Positions 8,560 through 17,217 of a stretch of DNA of 64,000 nt are shown here, one piece after another (position 1 is the stretch's first letter; each line of letters opens with the position of its first letter). The translations under genes and the position numbers were made by a program. The notes beneath the pieces are model-generated. The model ran no database searches, was not told where the DNA came from, and worked only from the letters and a program-made list of their open reading frames with translations. This stretch comes from Gracilibacillus alcaliphilus (GTDB lineage: Bacteria; Bacillota; Bacilli; Bacillales; Amphibacillaceae): assembly GCF_016909015.1 (NCBI RefSeq), contig NZ_JAFBFA010000028.1, positions 1-64,000 on the forward strand. Reading direction: 5' to 3'.

Positions 8560-8800
8560 AATTCTTGCTGGTGAATACCTATTTGTCGAAGAATAGCCCC
8601 GGCCAGCTCCGAGCACCCAGCAACTAGCGCAACTTCCCTCAGCCCCATAAAGAAGACTTGCCGATTGACGAAGATGCCTAGCCGCCCTTATGCCCTTGGG
8701 TGAAAGTCAACATCGATTCCTAACTCACCGTGTTTCCTTTATCTCTGTGCTTCAGTCCAGTTCGTACGTTGCTGAACGGGTGCTCTACGCTTTTGTTCTT
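8560..8800. repeat. Long dispersed repeat, family C copy 1
   Basis: Non-coding block sharing AAAGAAGACTTGCCGATTGA, CGCCCTTATGCCCTTGGG and TTCCTTTATCTC with 43465-43600, in the same order and strand. It fills the gap between ygaE and ygaD, and its right end adjoins the 3' end of ygaD. No reading frame is maintained. Confidence 0.75.
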
Positions 8801-10551
8801 TAATCAATATCCAATTCTTGTACTTGATACAGATTATAATAATGACCTTTTTTCTGCATTAATTCGTAGTGGTTTCCTTCTTCTGCAATTTCGCCATTTT
8901 CGACTAGAACAATTCGGTCTGCATGCGTAATCGTTGAGAGCCGGTGGGCAACGATAAAGGTGGTACGATCGGCAGCCAGCTTCTCCAGCGCCTCTTGAAT
9001 TAAGTGCTCACTCTCCAAATCCAATGCAGAGGTGGCTTCATCCAAAATCAACAGTGGCGGATTTTTCAGGAATACACGCGCTATTGCTATCCGCTGTTTC
9101 TGTCCGCCTGATAATTTGACACCCCGCTCGCCTACCAATGTATCGTAACCATTACTTAATCCCGTAATAAACTCATGAGCATTTGCAGCTTTTGCGGCAG
9201 CTACCACTTCCTCATCACTTGCTTCTGGATTTCCCATGCGAATATTCATGGCAATGGATTCGCTAAACAAGATGTTATCCTGCAAAACCATCCCAATTTT
9301 ATCGCGTAATGAACGAGCTTTTACATCGCGAATATCTTGTCCATCAATTAGGATCCTTCCGCCTGTTACATCATAAAAGCGTGGAATTAGACTGATAATG
9401 GTCGACTTACCGCCGCCACTCATACCAACCAAGGCAATGGTTTCGCCCTGGTTAACATCTAAGGAGATATCCTTTAATACCAGTTCTTCCTCTTCTTCAT
9501 ATCGGAAAGATACATGATCAAAAGTTACATGGCCTTGCACCTCTGTTAGTTCTTTAGCATCTTTTTTATCTTTGATATCATATTTCTCATCCATGAATTC
9601 AAAGACACGATCCATCGAAGCAATCGATTGAACCAATACTGTTGAAGAACTAATTAATCGCCTTAACGGTCCATAAACACGATCCATATAACCGACAAAA
9701 GCTGCCATTGTACCAATAGTTAAATCAGAAGTAATTGCAAAGTAACCAGCAAATCCAATCACTAGCAAGGGAGCAACATCAGTAATAGTATTCATGACAG
9801 CAAAGGTTTTTGCATTCCATACCGTATGATCAACTGCCTTATCTAAGAAATTCTGGTTTTGTTTATCAAATTCTTTCTCTTCATAATTTTCTAATGCAAA
9901 ACTGCGCGTAACCGGAATCCCTTGTACCCGTTCATGCAGATGTCCCTGCACTTCAGCTAATGCTTGTGAACGTTTTTTTGTTAACAGACGTAACTTGCTG
10001 TAAAATATTTTAACTGAAATAACATATAACGGAAAAAGTGCGATCGATACTATGGTTAGCCAGACATCCATAAATAACATGATCACAATGGCGATAACGA
10101 TCGTAAACATATCCAGCCAAATATTCATTAACCCTGTCATCACAAAATTCTTTGTCTGCTCGACATCATGAATTACACGTGAGATAATTTCACCAGTTTT
10201 GGTTCGCGAATAGAACTGCAAGCTCAAGCGCTGAATATGGTCAAATAGACGCTCACGAATATCAAATAGGATCTTATTACCTGTCCATTGGGCAAAATAT
10301 TGGCGATAATACTCAATCGGCGGCCGTAAAAGCACAAATAAAAATGCAGCTATCCCCATTAACCAGAAGAGCTGCGTCACTTTTTCATCAGCAGTTAACG
10401 TGTCCACTGTAACAATATTATCAATAACATACTTTACAATTAACGGCATCAAAAGCGGGATCCCAAATTTGATGATCCCAATAAAAACCGTCAGCAAAAT
10501 CTTCCACTTATACGGATAAACAAATTGCAAATATCGTTTTATACTATCCAA
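8800..10551 (-). CDS. ygaD: ABC exporter, fused permease and ATPase (YgaD)
   Basis: A 583-residue half-transporter: six TM helices in the first 300 residues, then one nucleotide-binding domain with Walker A GMSGGGKST, Q-loop region, signature LSGGQKQRIAIARVF and Walker B LLILDEATSALD. Such MsbA/BmrA-type proteins work as homodimers exporting lipids or drugs; the substrate is not readable. It uses TTG as start codon, with AGAGGTAA six bases upstream. It forms a unit with ygaC upstream, 114 bp away, as in B. subtilis. Confidence 0.93.
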   Translation of the reverse strand: MDSIKRYLQFVYPYKWKILLTVFIGIIKFGIPLLMPLIVKYVIDNIVTVDTLTADEKVTQLFWLMGIAAFLFVLLRPPIEYYRQYFAQWTGNKILFDIRERLFDHIQRLSLQFYSRTKTGEIISRVIHDVEQTKNFVMTGLMNIWLDMFTIVIAIVIMLFMDVWLTIVSIALFPLYVISVKIFYSKLRLLTKKRSQALAEVQGHLHERVQGIPVTRSFALENYEEKEFDKQNQNFLDKAVDHTVWNAKTFAVMNTITDVAPLLVIGFAGYFAITSDLTIGTMAAFVGYMDRVYGPLRRLISSSTVLVQSIASMDRVFEFMDEKYDIKDKKDAKELTEVQGHVTFDHVSFRYEEEEELVLKDISLDVNQGETIALVGMSGGGKSTIISLIPRFYDVTGGRILIDGQDIRDVKARSLRDKIGMVLQDNILFSESIAMNIRMGNPEASDEEVVAAAKAANAHEFITGLSNGYDTLVGERGVKLSGGQKQRIAIARVFLKNPPLLILDEATSALDLESEHLIQEALEKLAADRTTFIVAHRLSTITHADRIVLVENGEIAEEGNHYELMQKKGHYYNLYQVQELDID

Positions 10552-10665
10552 GTGTTATTACCTCTCTTCTATCTCTTTGTTTATCACGCTGCTATCCCCG
10601 CAGATGAAAGCCTCGTGCTTTACCACGATGCTACCATCCATCGGCTCGACTTTCAGAATCCAATC

Positions 10666-11193
10666 TTATCTATATGTCAGATATTGTTCATACCACTGAT
10701 CAACAAATTCTGGTGAAAACGGGCCTTGTCTTTGTCTAATCCAATGCAGTAAATGATCCAAATTATTTCGTAAAATTTGATCCAGTTCTGCCGGATAATT
10801 CATTTGCTCCTTGTGTAAGGCGTATTCATCCTCATCTAAGATGTTATATGTCATATCAGGAAACACCTTTACATCCAAATCATAGTCAATATACTTTACC
10901 GCTCCATCTTCAAATACAAACGGGGAACTGATATTACAATAATAATAAATTCCGTCATCACGCAGCATACCAATTACATTAAACCAATGCTTCATATGAA
11001 AGAAACAGATTGCTGGTTCTCTTGTGATCCACGTTCTGCCATCACTTTCGGTTACTAATGTTTTATCATTTGCACCAATTACTTGTTGGCTTGTCCCTTT
11101 TAAGACTGTTGTTGTATCCCAGACACGATGGAGCTGACCGTTATGCTTGTAACTTTGTATTTCGATTGTTTTTCCAGGTTCAAGGTCATCCAT
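10666..11193 (-). CDS. ygaC: DUF402 nucleoside tri-/diphosphatase family protein YgaC
   Basis: A 175-residue DUF402/UPF0374 protein matching B. subtilis YgaC nearly end to end: SYKHNGQLHR, VIGANDKTLVTESDGRTW and YIDYDLDVKVFPDMTYNILDEDE are family hallmarks, the last carrying the acidic metal-binding residues. The S. aureus relative (Ntdp) hydrolyses nucleoside tri- and diphosphates, so the same activity is likely. The ATG follows GGAAGGTAA. It lies upstream of ygaD on the same strand. Confidence 0.93.
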   Translation of the reverse strand: MDDLEPGKTIEIQSYKHNGQLHRVWDTTTVLKGTSQQVIGANDKTLVTESDGRTWITREPAICFFHMKHWFNVIGMLRDDGIYYYCNISSPFVFEDGAVKYIDYDLDVKVFPDMTYNILDEDEYALHKEQMNYPAELDQILRNNLDHLLHWIRQRQGPFSPEFVDQWYEQYLTYR

Positions 11194-11372
11194 ACGTATT
11201 TACCTTCCTTTTTGTTTAATAATATTAATAATTATAACGATAAATATTTACAATTGAAAATAATACAATTTTAGAAAAGTAAAATTTGTAGTGGAAGTCC
11301 ATCATTATCTGAATAATTTTACTATTTCATGGAAATTCTGTTTAAAAAGGGATTTTACAAACCCTAATCACA

Positions 11373-11410
11373 CAAAAATAAGCTTGACTCCTGTAAAAAG
11401 AATCAAGCTT
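11373..11410 (-). terminator. Terminator after sspE
   Basis: On the minus strand AAGCTTGA...TCAAGCTT forms an 8-bp stem followed by ATTTTTGTG, 19 bp beyond the sspE stop. Confidence 0.7.
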
Positions 11411-11428
11411 ACTCTTGTTTGTATAATA

Positions 11429-11599
11429 TTACTTTTTATTTTCAGATTGCTTGTTTTGTTGACGTACTTCCTCTGCATTTGTTTCACTTGCAAATTCTGT
11501 ACCGTATTTACCTTGTCCTTGTTGTGATTGTTGGTTTTGACGTCTCACTTCTTGAGCGTCTGTTTTGCTTGGGTTATTTTGATTATTACGTTTTGCCAT
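11429..11599 (-). CDS. sspE: Gamma-type small acid-soluble spore protein
   Basis: A 56-residue, Gln/Asn-rich protein with two imperfect repeats, DAQEVRRQNQQSQQGQGKYG and NAEEVRQQNKQS, flanking TEFASET, the layout of SspE. Gamma-type SASPs are an amino-acid store degraded at germination and are made in the forespore. The start is the ATG after GGAGGTGATATCG; an upstream in-frame extension has no ribosome site. It occupies the sspE position between mutY and ygaC as in B. subtilis. This is direct evidence that the organism sporulates. Confidence 0.93.
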   Translation of the reverse strand: MAKRNNQNNPSKTDAQEVRRQNQQSQQGQGKYGTEFASETNAEEVRQQNKQSENKK

Positions 11600-11684
11600 C
11601 GATATCACCTCCACGCCCTTTAATTTATCCAAGTAATTTTTTTTTATACAAGAGACGTGGAGTTTTTTTAAAAAACAAATGAGT

Positions 11685-11731
11685 GTTCAAAAAAGCCCGA
11701 TGATAGTCCTTTTTATCGGGCTTTTTTGAAC
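11685..11731. terminator. Terminator-like minimal TGTTCAAAAAG palindrome
   Basis: A perfect 17-bp inverted repeat (GTTCAAAAAAGCCCGAT and its complement) around a 13-nt loop, 5 bp beyond the mutY stop. The arm ends are the same as the termini of the larger palindromic repeats at 29017, 32274 and 45719. It can act as a bidirectional terminator for mutY. Confidence 0.8.
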
Positions 11732-11736
11732 AACCT

Positions 11737-12798
11737 CTACAACTGCTTATAAATATTCTGATGGGATACAGGCAACGGATAAGCATCCAATTCTTCCATC
11801 GTTAATAGATGCATTCTTTCCGGTAATTGCAAATCACTTTGGATTTTCACATGTAGCACCTGCAAATGCCAAGTAAGATGGGAAAATACATGTTTTACAG
11901 GCTGCAGTTCTGTTATCTGATTTACTTCTGTTTGAAATCTTTCCTGGATATACACTTCAAGGTGTCGCTTGTCCACCTCTGTTTGATCCACCATAGGAAA
12001 TTGCCATAGTTGGGCAAGCAAGCCTTGGGCTGGCCGCTGTTCCAAGACATATCTGCCTTCTTCATCTTCAAGCACCAAAGCAAAATAGCTTTTGGTTGAT
12101 TGCTTTGTTTTCTTGTTTTTGACCGGCAATGTCTGTTCTACACCAGCCTGATAAGCAAGACAGTGCTGCTGCACTGGACATAGCAAGCAGCTTGGGCTTT
12201 TTGGGGTACAGACTAATGCACCCAATTCCATCAAGGCTTGATTAAAAGCAGAAGGATTTTCCTCTGAAATAAGTTCCTTCACAGCCGCTTCAAAAGTTTT
12301 CCTTGTCTTTGCCTTGGCAATATCTTCTTCAATTCTCAGTATACGTGACAATACACGCATCACATTCCCATCAACTGCCGGTTCTGGTTTATCAAAGGCT
12401 ATGCTGAGAATGGCTCCCTTGGTATAAGGTCCAACACCTTTTAATGCACCTAACTGTTCCGGAGTATTCGGTATTTTGGCATCGTATTCTGCAACGACTT
12501 CTTGCACTGCTGATTGTAAATTACGGGCACGCGAATAATAACCAAGTCCTTCCCATGCTTTTAATACCTGTTGTTCTTCCGCTCCAGCAAGAGCTTCTAA
12601 TGTTGGAAATTGGTGCATAAAATTTTGGAAATAGGGGATTACAGTATCAACCTTTGTTTGCTGCAGCATAATTTCAGACACCCATACTCGATAAGGATCC
12701 TTATTCTCACGCCACGGCAATTCCCGCTGTTCTTTTTCAAACCAATTGATTAAATCTTGCTGAAATTGGGGTATATTAATAGTAGATGTATATGACAC
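11737..12798 (-). CDS. mutY: A/G-specific adenine DNA glycosylase
   Basis: A 353-residue base-excision repair enzyme that removes adenine paired with 8-oxoguanine. Visible features are WVSEIMLQQT with the catalytic Glu (about residue 44), the helix-hairpin-helix LKGVGPYTKGA, catalytic Asp in PAVDGNV, a complete [4Fe-4S] ligand set CTPKSPSCLLCPVQQHC (C-x6-C-x2-C-x5-C), and a C-terminal NUDIX-like 8-oxoG recognition domain. It sits between sspE and yfhP as in B. subtilis. Confidence 0.96.
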   Translation of the reverse strand: MSYTSTINIPQFQQDLINWFEKEQRELPWRENKDPYRVWVSEIMLQQTKVDTVIPYFQNFMHQFPTLEALAGAEEQQVLKAWEGLGYYSRARNLQSAVQEVVAEYDAKIPNTPEQLGALKGVGPYTKGAILSIAFDKPEPAVDGNVMRVLSRILRIEEDIAKAKTRKTFEAAVKELISEENPSAFNQALMELGALVCTPKSPSCLLCPVQQHCLAYQAGVEQTLPVKNKKTKQSTKSYFALVLEDEEGRYVLEQRPAQGLLAQLWQFPMVDQTEVDKRHLEVYIQERFQTEVNQITELQPVKHVFSHLTWHLQVLHVKIQSDLQLPERMHLLTMEELDAYPLPVSHQNIYKQL

Positions 12799-13051
12799 TG
12801 CTTATCCATCCTTTGCCTTTTATAAGTTAATCACAGTTGCTGACAGACTCTTTAGACAGTAACGAAAAATTTTACTGTACAAAGCCACCATGATAAAATA
12901 AAGTATAGTTATTTAGTTAAAGAATAAAAATTGAGAGAGCTATCCATTACCCAGCACACAATGATTGACTATTACGTAAATTGATTATCACCCATCATTC
13001 ATGACATCAAATATTTAAAAAGCGAAATCAATTCAGAAAGGGGTAACCTGT

Positions 13052-14041
13052 ATGGACACTGCCACACATATTACCATGGGCATTGCCATAGGTGGACTAG
13101 CTACATTAGATCCAGTTGTACAACAAGATACGACCCTTTTTACTGCTGTAATGGTCGGTGCGATTATTGGATCACATGCACCTGATTTTGACACTATTCT
13201 AAAATTGAGAAACAACGCTGTATATATACGACACCACCGAGGAATAACTCATTCCATCCCCGCTGTTGTCTTTTGGGGTATTGCTGTTGCGTCGATTATC
13301 TATCTATTTGTTCCTGCCGTTAATTTTCTGCATCTATGGCTATGGACCTTTTTGGCAGTTATTCTCCATGTGTTTGTTGATATTTTTAATGCTTACGGAA
13401 CACAAGCTTATCGCCCTTTCTCCAGAAAGTGGGTCGCCCATGGTTTTATCAGCACATTTGATCCCTATATTTTCAGCCTGCATATCATTGGGATTATTGC
13501 ATGGATATTAGGTGCCAATCCTGGTTACACTTGGCTGTTAATTTACTTCGTTATTGTATTGTATTACATCAAGCGGTTTATCGACAAGCGGGAAATTGTC
13601 AAGATTATTCACGAGAACTTTGACGGAGTAGTACAGATTGCTACTTCTCCTACTTCTAAACAGAATATTTGGCGAGTTGCTTTGACTACGGATAGTCATT
13701 ACTATGTAGGCAGGGTCGGCGATGGTCACATTACTATTGAAGACAGATTTCTTCGTATCTCTGTCCCAGATAACGAACTGATCAGGACTGCAAAACAGGA
13801 CAAAAATATTTCAGCCTTTTTATCTTTCTCCCCAATATACCGTTGGGAGATCATTGAATACGATGATTTCAGTGAAGTAAGATTTATTGACTTACGTTAT
13901 CGTTCCGAGGATGGACATTATCCTTTTATTGCCATTGTTCAGATCGATGATAACATGCGCTTAATGAACTCGTATACAGGATGGATTTTCTCAGAGGAAA
14001 AATTGCAAAGCAAATTAAAAATAGATAGTGGAATGATCTAG
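13052..14041 (+). CDS. yfhP: YfhP-like membrane-bound metal-dependent hydrolase (DUF457)
   Basis: A 329-residue protein with an N-terminal membrane region and the metal-dependent hydrolase signature: THITMG near the start, IGSHAPDFD (about 46-54) and HHRGITHS (about 67-74), followed by several TM helices to residue 175 and a soluble C-terminal domain. The ATG follows AAAGGGG. It is divergent from mutY, which is its B. subtilis arrangement. Family members are predicted lipid- or phospho-substrate hydrolases; the substrate is not known. Confidence 0.87.
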   Translation: MDTATHITMGIAIGGLATLDPVVQQDTTLFTAVMVGAIIGSHAPDFDTILKLRNNAVYIRHHRGITHSIPAVVFWGIAVASIIYLFVPAVNFLHLWLWTFLAVILHVFVDIFNAYGTQAYRPFSRKWVAHGFISTFDPYIFSLHIIGIIAWILGANPGYTWLLIYFVIVLYYIKRFIDKREIVKIIHENFDGVVQIATSPTSKQNIWRVALTTDSHYYVGRVGDGHITIEDRFLRISVPDNELIRTAKQDKNISAFLSFSPIYRWEIIEYDDFSEVRFIDLRYRSEDGHYPFIAIVQIDDNMRLMNSYTGWIFSEEKLQSKLKIDSGMI

Positions 14042-14057
14042 TCCATCGATATGTAGC

Positions 14058-14100
14058 AACAAGCAGAGGAGCAGCTGGTAAGACTCCTCTGCTTGTTCTT
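14058..14100 (+). terminator. Terminator after yfhP
   Basis: AACAAGCAGAGGAG pairs perfectly with CTCCTCTGCTTGTT around a 12-nt loop. It lies between convergent yfhP and yfhJ. Confidence 0.8.
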
Positions 14101-14129
14101 ATCAGAAACACGTCAAACAATACTTCCTG

Positions 14130-14399
14130 CTAATGAACTGTTCGGTTGTTTTGATCAATTAACTTCTGGTATTTGGGATATCTGGTTGCAAAGTCTGCTA
14201 AGCTGTCTCCGTACTGTGCAATAAAGTGACGAACAAACTTGACTGTAATATCCGCTCCTTCATATTTTCGCCCAGCCTTAGCTCTTGTTGATTCAAAATC
14301 TTCCCATAATAGTTCAATCCAGCTGCGTGCCTCAAGTACTGTCAAAGACGAATCCCTTTGCAGCAGTTCTTCCGACAATTTCTGGATTTCTTCATGCAT
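14130..14399 (-). CDS. yfhJ: YfhJ, WVELL-family small protein
   Basis: An 89-residue soluble protein with the family motif near the middle, here ARSWIELLWEDFE (about 24-36), which corresponds to the WVELL signature. It keeps its B. subtilis neighbours yfhH and recX on the same strand, 21 bp downstream of yfhH. Function is unknown. The ATG follows GGAGAATGGGGT. Confidence 0.85.
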   Translation of the reverse strand: MHEEIQKLSEELLQRDSSLTVLEARSWIELLWEDFESTRAKAGRKYEGADITVKFVRHFIAQYGDSLADFATRYPKYQKLIDQNNRTVH

Positions 14400-14420
14400 A
14401 CCCCATTCTCCTATCTTGTT

Positions 14421-14750
14421 TTATTTTCTCTCTCCCAAAATCGATAAAGGAACAGCTTCTTCTTTTTCAAATTTCTGACCTAATAAATTGATTCTGTGTC
14501 CCCATGCAAATACACCATTGATATACGTTATTTCAAATTGCTGTCCCGGGTCACCGGCTAATTCATAACGGTCCCCTTTATGAAAATCTGCTGGATTCAC
14601 CAGATAGGCTGCCGCCATTTGCATTTTTCGCTGTAATATTTCATATTCGCTTACATTTCCCCATTGTTCTGCCTGCTGCAGTTTCTCTTTAAGCTGGGCA
14701 ATCTCGCTGCGCAGTTCTTCTACTGTATAGGTACTGTATCTTCTATCCAT
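14421..14750 (-). CDS. yfhH: YfhH family (DUF1811) protein
   Basis: A 109-residue protein: an N-terminal coiled coil (YTVEELRSEIAQLKEKLQQAE) and a C-terminal beta-rich barrel around GDRYELAGDPGQQFEITYING, the DUF1811 layout. The start has GGGGTGA. It lies between recX and yfhJ in the conserved yfh cluster and is probably co-transcribed with them. No molecular function is established for the family that I can name. Confidence 0.87.
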   Translation of the reverse strand: MDRRYSTYTVEELRSEIAQLKEKLQQAEQWGNVSEYEILQRKMQMAAAYLVNPADFHKGDRYELAGDPGQQFEITYINGVFAWGHRINLLGQKFEKEEAVPLSILGERK

Positions 14751-14830
14751 CTAACTTGTCACCCCCACTATACTGCTTATCCCTATTTTACCATGTATCA
14801 CCAAGTTCATCTAATATCCAAACCTATCTG

Positions 14831-15643
14831 CTATTCTTCTACATATTCCGCCATAAAACGATCAATTAAATCTGCTGGAAATCCTTTGCGGTAGAGAGCC
14901 GCCTTCACTTTTTGCTCTAATGTAAAGCCTGTGTCCTTCTTTTGATATTTAGTCATCAGTTTTTCACCTTGAAATATAACCGCATTATATTCTGCCTCCT
15001 GATCGCGGCCTGCTGCCAGCTGTTCAATGGCTGCTGCTATTACATCATGAGTAAATCCTTTCTGTAAGAGCGATTGTTTGAGACTGTTTATTTGCTGCTT
15101 ATGGGATTTCTTAGTGGACGGTTTTAACTGTTTTTGAATCCATTTTTCTACTTTTTCCAATTGTTTGTCAAACGTAAATGCCGCTAAAGTCTGTTCAATC
15201 CATTGCAGTGAAACCCCCTTGTCCAACAATTCTTTCTTAATCATCAACGGACCTTTGCTAGAAGTTTGAATTCTCGTATTCACCAAAGCCTCACTAAAAG
15301 CAAGGTCATCTAAATAGCCTTCTTGTCTCAGCCTTGTAACAGCCTCTTCTATATATTCCTGATCAATGTCCTTACCAAGTAAATAATCGGTAACTTCCTT
15401 TTCTGAACGCATGCGATAACTTAAATATTTTACAGCGAGCAGATAGGCCTTCTGTGCGGCATCCTGCTCTTTCATTTGGTTAATAACCTCTGTTGTCAGT
15501 TCCATTCCTTTATGTAAGTGATAGGTGATCAATATATCTTCATTCACACTAAAACTGTAATATTCCCGGTCTTGTTCTTTCAAGAAGATATTATAGCGAT
15601 CCTTTCGCTTCTGTTGTGTCGTTATTTTTGATATAACTGGCAA
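14831..15643 (-). CDS. recX: RecA regulator RecX
   Basis: About 270 residues of helical three-helix repeats typical of RecX, which binds RecA filaments and modulates recombination and SOS. The segment YLSYRMRSEKEVTDYL near residue 75 is the most conserved part of the family. B. subtilis RecX begins MPFITKIST; here the matching LPVISKITT begins at a TTG (15643) with AGGTGA five bases upstream. The GTG at 15652 overlaps that ribosome site and is rejected. It is first in the recX-yfhH-yfhJ group. Confidence 0.92.
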   Translation of the reverse strand: MPVISKITTQQKRKDRYNIFLKEQDREYYSFSVNEDILITYHLHKGMELTTEVINQMKEQDAAQKAYLLAVKYLSYRMRSEKEVTDYLLGKDIDQEYIEEAVTRLRQEGYLDDLAFSEALVNTRIQTSSKGPLMIKKELLDKGVSLQWIEQTLAAFTFDKQLEKVEKWIQKQLKPSTKKSHKQQINSLKQSLLQKGFTHDVIAAAIEQLAAGRDQEAEYNAVIFQGEKLMTKYQKKDTGFTLEQKVKAALYRKGFPADLIDRFMAEYVEE

Positions 15644-16021
15644 TTTTATCACCTCTCATTTTTTATTTTACCATACAAACGTTTGTTCTTCAAATATATT
15701 AAATTACATCAAATTAGGTCAATAATGATTTAAAAACATCAAATTAAGCTATAAATTACAAATAATTAACGAATACTTCATATAACATTCATTTACTTTA
15801 ATTTTTTTGATTTTTTATCAAATTACCTATTTACAATTAGCATTGTTTTTTTGTAATATAAACGTATGAAAAATGATCTTAAATAAGTTGAATCTAAATA
15901 TAAAGCAAACTTCTCTAATTTTTGTTATCCTCTATAAATCTTTTGATTCCACTTGTTAGATCTAAAGCACACAATGAGGTGAAGTTGTATCAACTTATAA
16001 CATCAAGCTGCAGTCTATAAT
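15644..16021. other. AT-rich intergenic region between recX and GNAT leader
   Basis: No coding frame. The only clear signal is a plus-strand promoter: TTACAA (15831-15836), 17-bp spacer, TAATAT (15854-15859). A transcript from it would carry a leader of about 325 nt including the tRNA-like fold before the GNAT gene. Confidence 0.45.
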
Positions 16022-16088
16022 ATTAGGGAAGGCAAATGGTGCGCCACCTGTGGAACAGGTTCTAGTGGGTTCGATTCCCACCCCGAAT
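16022..16088 (+). ncRNA. tRNA-like structure in GNAT leader
   Basis: ATTAGGG (16022-16028) pairs 6 of 7 with CCCGAAT (16082-16088) as an acceptor. GGC/GCC encloses a D-like loop containing GG. ACCT/AGGT encloses a 7-nt loop GTGGAAC with U at the position-33 equivalent and GGA where an anticodon would be. GTGGG-TTCGATT-CCCAC is a canonical T-arm. At 67 nt, with a 3-bp D stem and no CCA, it is not a normal tRNA. It may be a decayed tRNA or a tRNA mimic in a regulatory leader. Confidence 0.5.
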
Positions 16089-16183
16089 TTTTGTTTATCT
16101 TCTAATAAAAATTCGAGGGTGCGGAAAACAGCTATGCGGTCATTCTGTCTTCTTATCACCCTCCCGATACCAGGTAAGGAGGG
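16079..16183 (+). promoter_or_regulatory. Candidate switching leader hairpins before GNAT gene
   Basis: CACCCCGAATTTTT (16079-16092) can pair with AAAAATTCGaGGGTG (16107-16121), 14 bp with one bulge, which excludes the T-arm and acceptor of the tRNA-like fold. GGGTG (16117-16121) can instead pair with CACCC (16157-16161). CACCC overlaps CCCTCC (16159-16164), which can hide the ribosome site GGAGGG (16178-16183). This chain of exclusive pairings suggests translational control. Confidence 0.45.
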
Positions 16184-16190
16184 ATTTTTC

Positions 16191-16739
16191 ATGTTAAAAA
16201 AAAGGGATATGCAAGAGGCATCACAGTTATTTGAACTCATGTCGCACCCTGAGGTATTTCCCTATGTACGGAATAAAGCAAACAATAGTGATGAGTTTTA
16301 CTTTTTGACCAAACAAACGATCGAGGCAGAAGAACGCGGAGAGTTGATTTCCCGCACCATCATGGATGAATATTTCAATCCGATTGGTACGATAAACCTT
16401 TTTGATATAACGAACAAGAGCGGTTTCCTGGCCACTTGGATCGGCAGACCTTATTTCGGTAAAGGTTATAATAAGGTAGCCAAGGACGCCTTTCTCCAAG
16501 AATTATTTTACCAGCTCGATATTGAAACGGTTTTTATTAAAATTAGACATAGTAATTTGAGATCCTTAAGTGCCATATGGAAACTTCCTTATGTTACCGC
16601 AGGAAATAAAGCCTATCCTGTTGTACTGGAGCAGATTAATACGGCATTGCCTGAGCCGCTATATGATTTGTATGTTATTGAGAGGCAGCATTATCTCAAT
16701 TATTTTGAAAATCGTAATGAGGGTGAAGAGGCGATCTAG
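16191..16739 (+). CDS. GNAT-family N-acetyltransferase
   Basis: A 182-residue protein resembling the RimJ/RimL branch of GNAT: an N-terminal effector-binding part, then IGTINLFDI (about 68-76) and GRPYFGKGYNKVAKDAF, which corresponds to the acetyl-CoA pyrophosphate loop (Q/RxxGxG/A equivalent GKGYN), and IRHSNLRSL. The ATG at 16191 follows AAGGAGGG; an in-frame extension back to 16050 runs through the structured leader and is rejected. The acyl acceptor is unknown. The leader with a tRNA-like fold is unusual for this family. Confidence 0.75.
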   Translation: MLKKRDMQEASQLFELMSHPEVFPYVRNKANNSDEFYFLTKQTIEAEERGELISRTIMDEYFNPIGTINLFDITNKSGFLATWIGRPYFGKGYNKVAKDAFLQELFYQLDIETVFIKIRHSNLRSLSAIWKLPYVTAGNKAYPVVLEQINTALPEPLYDLYVIERQHYLNYFENRNEGEEAI

Positions 16740-16749
16740 CCGATATGTC

Positions 16750-16807
16750 AAGATAACTTTTCTTTCTTAATCAGGGAAGAAGCAGTTATCTTTTTTTCTT
16801 GCTTCCG
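16750..16807 (+). terminator. Terminator after GNAT gene
   Basis: AAGATAACT pairs with AGTTATCTT around an interrupted inner stem and is followed by TTTTTC. Confidence 0.75.
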
Positions 16808-16848
16808 CTCTATTCCAAGGCGTATGATAAATAGTGGAGGTTGCCTAG

Positions 16849-17217
16849 ATGAAATATATAATGATGTTGCTGCAAATTAGTGTACTGTTCTTATTCTACT
16901 ATATTGGTATGTTTATTCAGAACTATTTCTCATTAGTTATCCCTGGGAGCCTGATTGGTATGTTGTTATTATTCAGTTTACTTGTCCTTAAGGTGATTAA
17001 GCTAAGCTGGATTCGGGATGGCATAGACATCCTCTTAAAGGATATGCCGTTATTTTTTATTCCGGTTACCGTCGGAGTGGTTCAATATTTAGATTTCTTC
17101 TATGGTAAGGGAAGCATTGTGCTTATCATCGTGGTAGTAAGCACTTTATTAGTGATTGCTCTCAGCAGTTGGATCACAGACCTTATGCTAAGAAAAGAGG
17201 AGCAAGCAGATGATTAA
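16849..17217 (+). CDS. cidA: CidA/LrgA holin-like membrane protein
   Basis: A 122-residue protein with four TM segments and the family core IPGSLIGMLLLF, then DMPLFFIPVTVGVVQY. CidA/LrgA proteins are holin-like; with their LrgB partner they affect autolysis, and in B. subtilis an LrgAB pair (PftAB) moves pyruvate. It overlaps the next gene by 8 bp, so the two are translationally coupled. CidA rather than LrgA is chosen on overall resemblance and is not firm. No LytTR-type regulator gene is adjacent. Confidence 0.85.
   Translation: MKYIMMLLQISVLFLFYYIGMFIQNYFSLVIPGSLIGMLLLFSLLVLKVIKLSWIRDGIDILLKDMPLFFIPVTVGVVQYLDFFYGKGSIVLIIVVVSTLLVIALSSWITDLMLRKEEQADD

Noticed and set aside
11291..11527. 78-codon open frame on the plus strand
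   Set aside because: It is antisense to sspE and its terminator, hydrophobic by composition only, with no ribosome site.
11600..11690. SigG promoter upstream of sspE
   Set aside because: Only a loose TGTATA...GATAAAT pair with short spacing was found, too weak to annotate.
16022..16088. Functional tRNA-Ser(GGA)
   Set aside because: The D stem has 3 bp, the variable arm is too short for tRNA-Ser, and one acceptor pair is mismatched.
15995..16240. 81-codon open frame on the minus strand across the tRNA-like element
   Set aside because: The peptide contains the GIEPTR-type string that arises from antisense reading of tRNA T-arms; no ribosome site.
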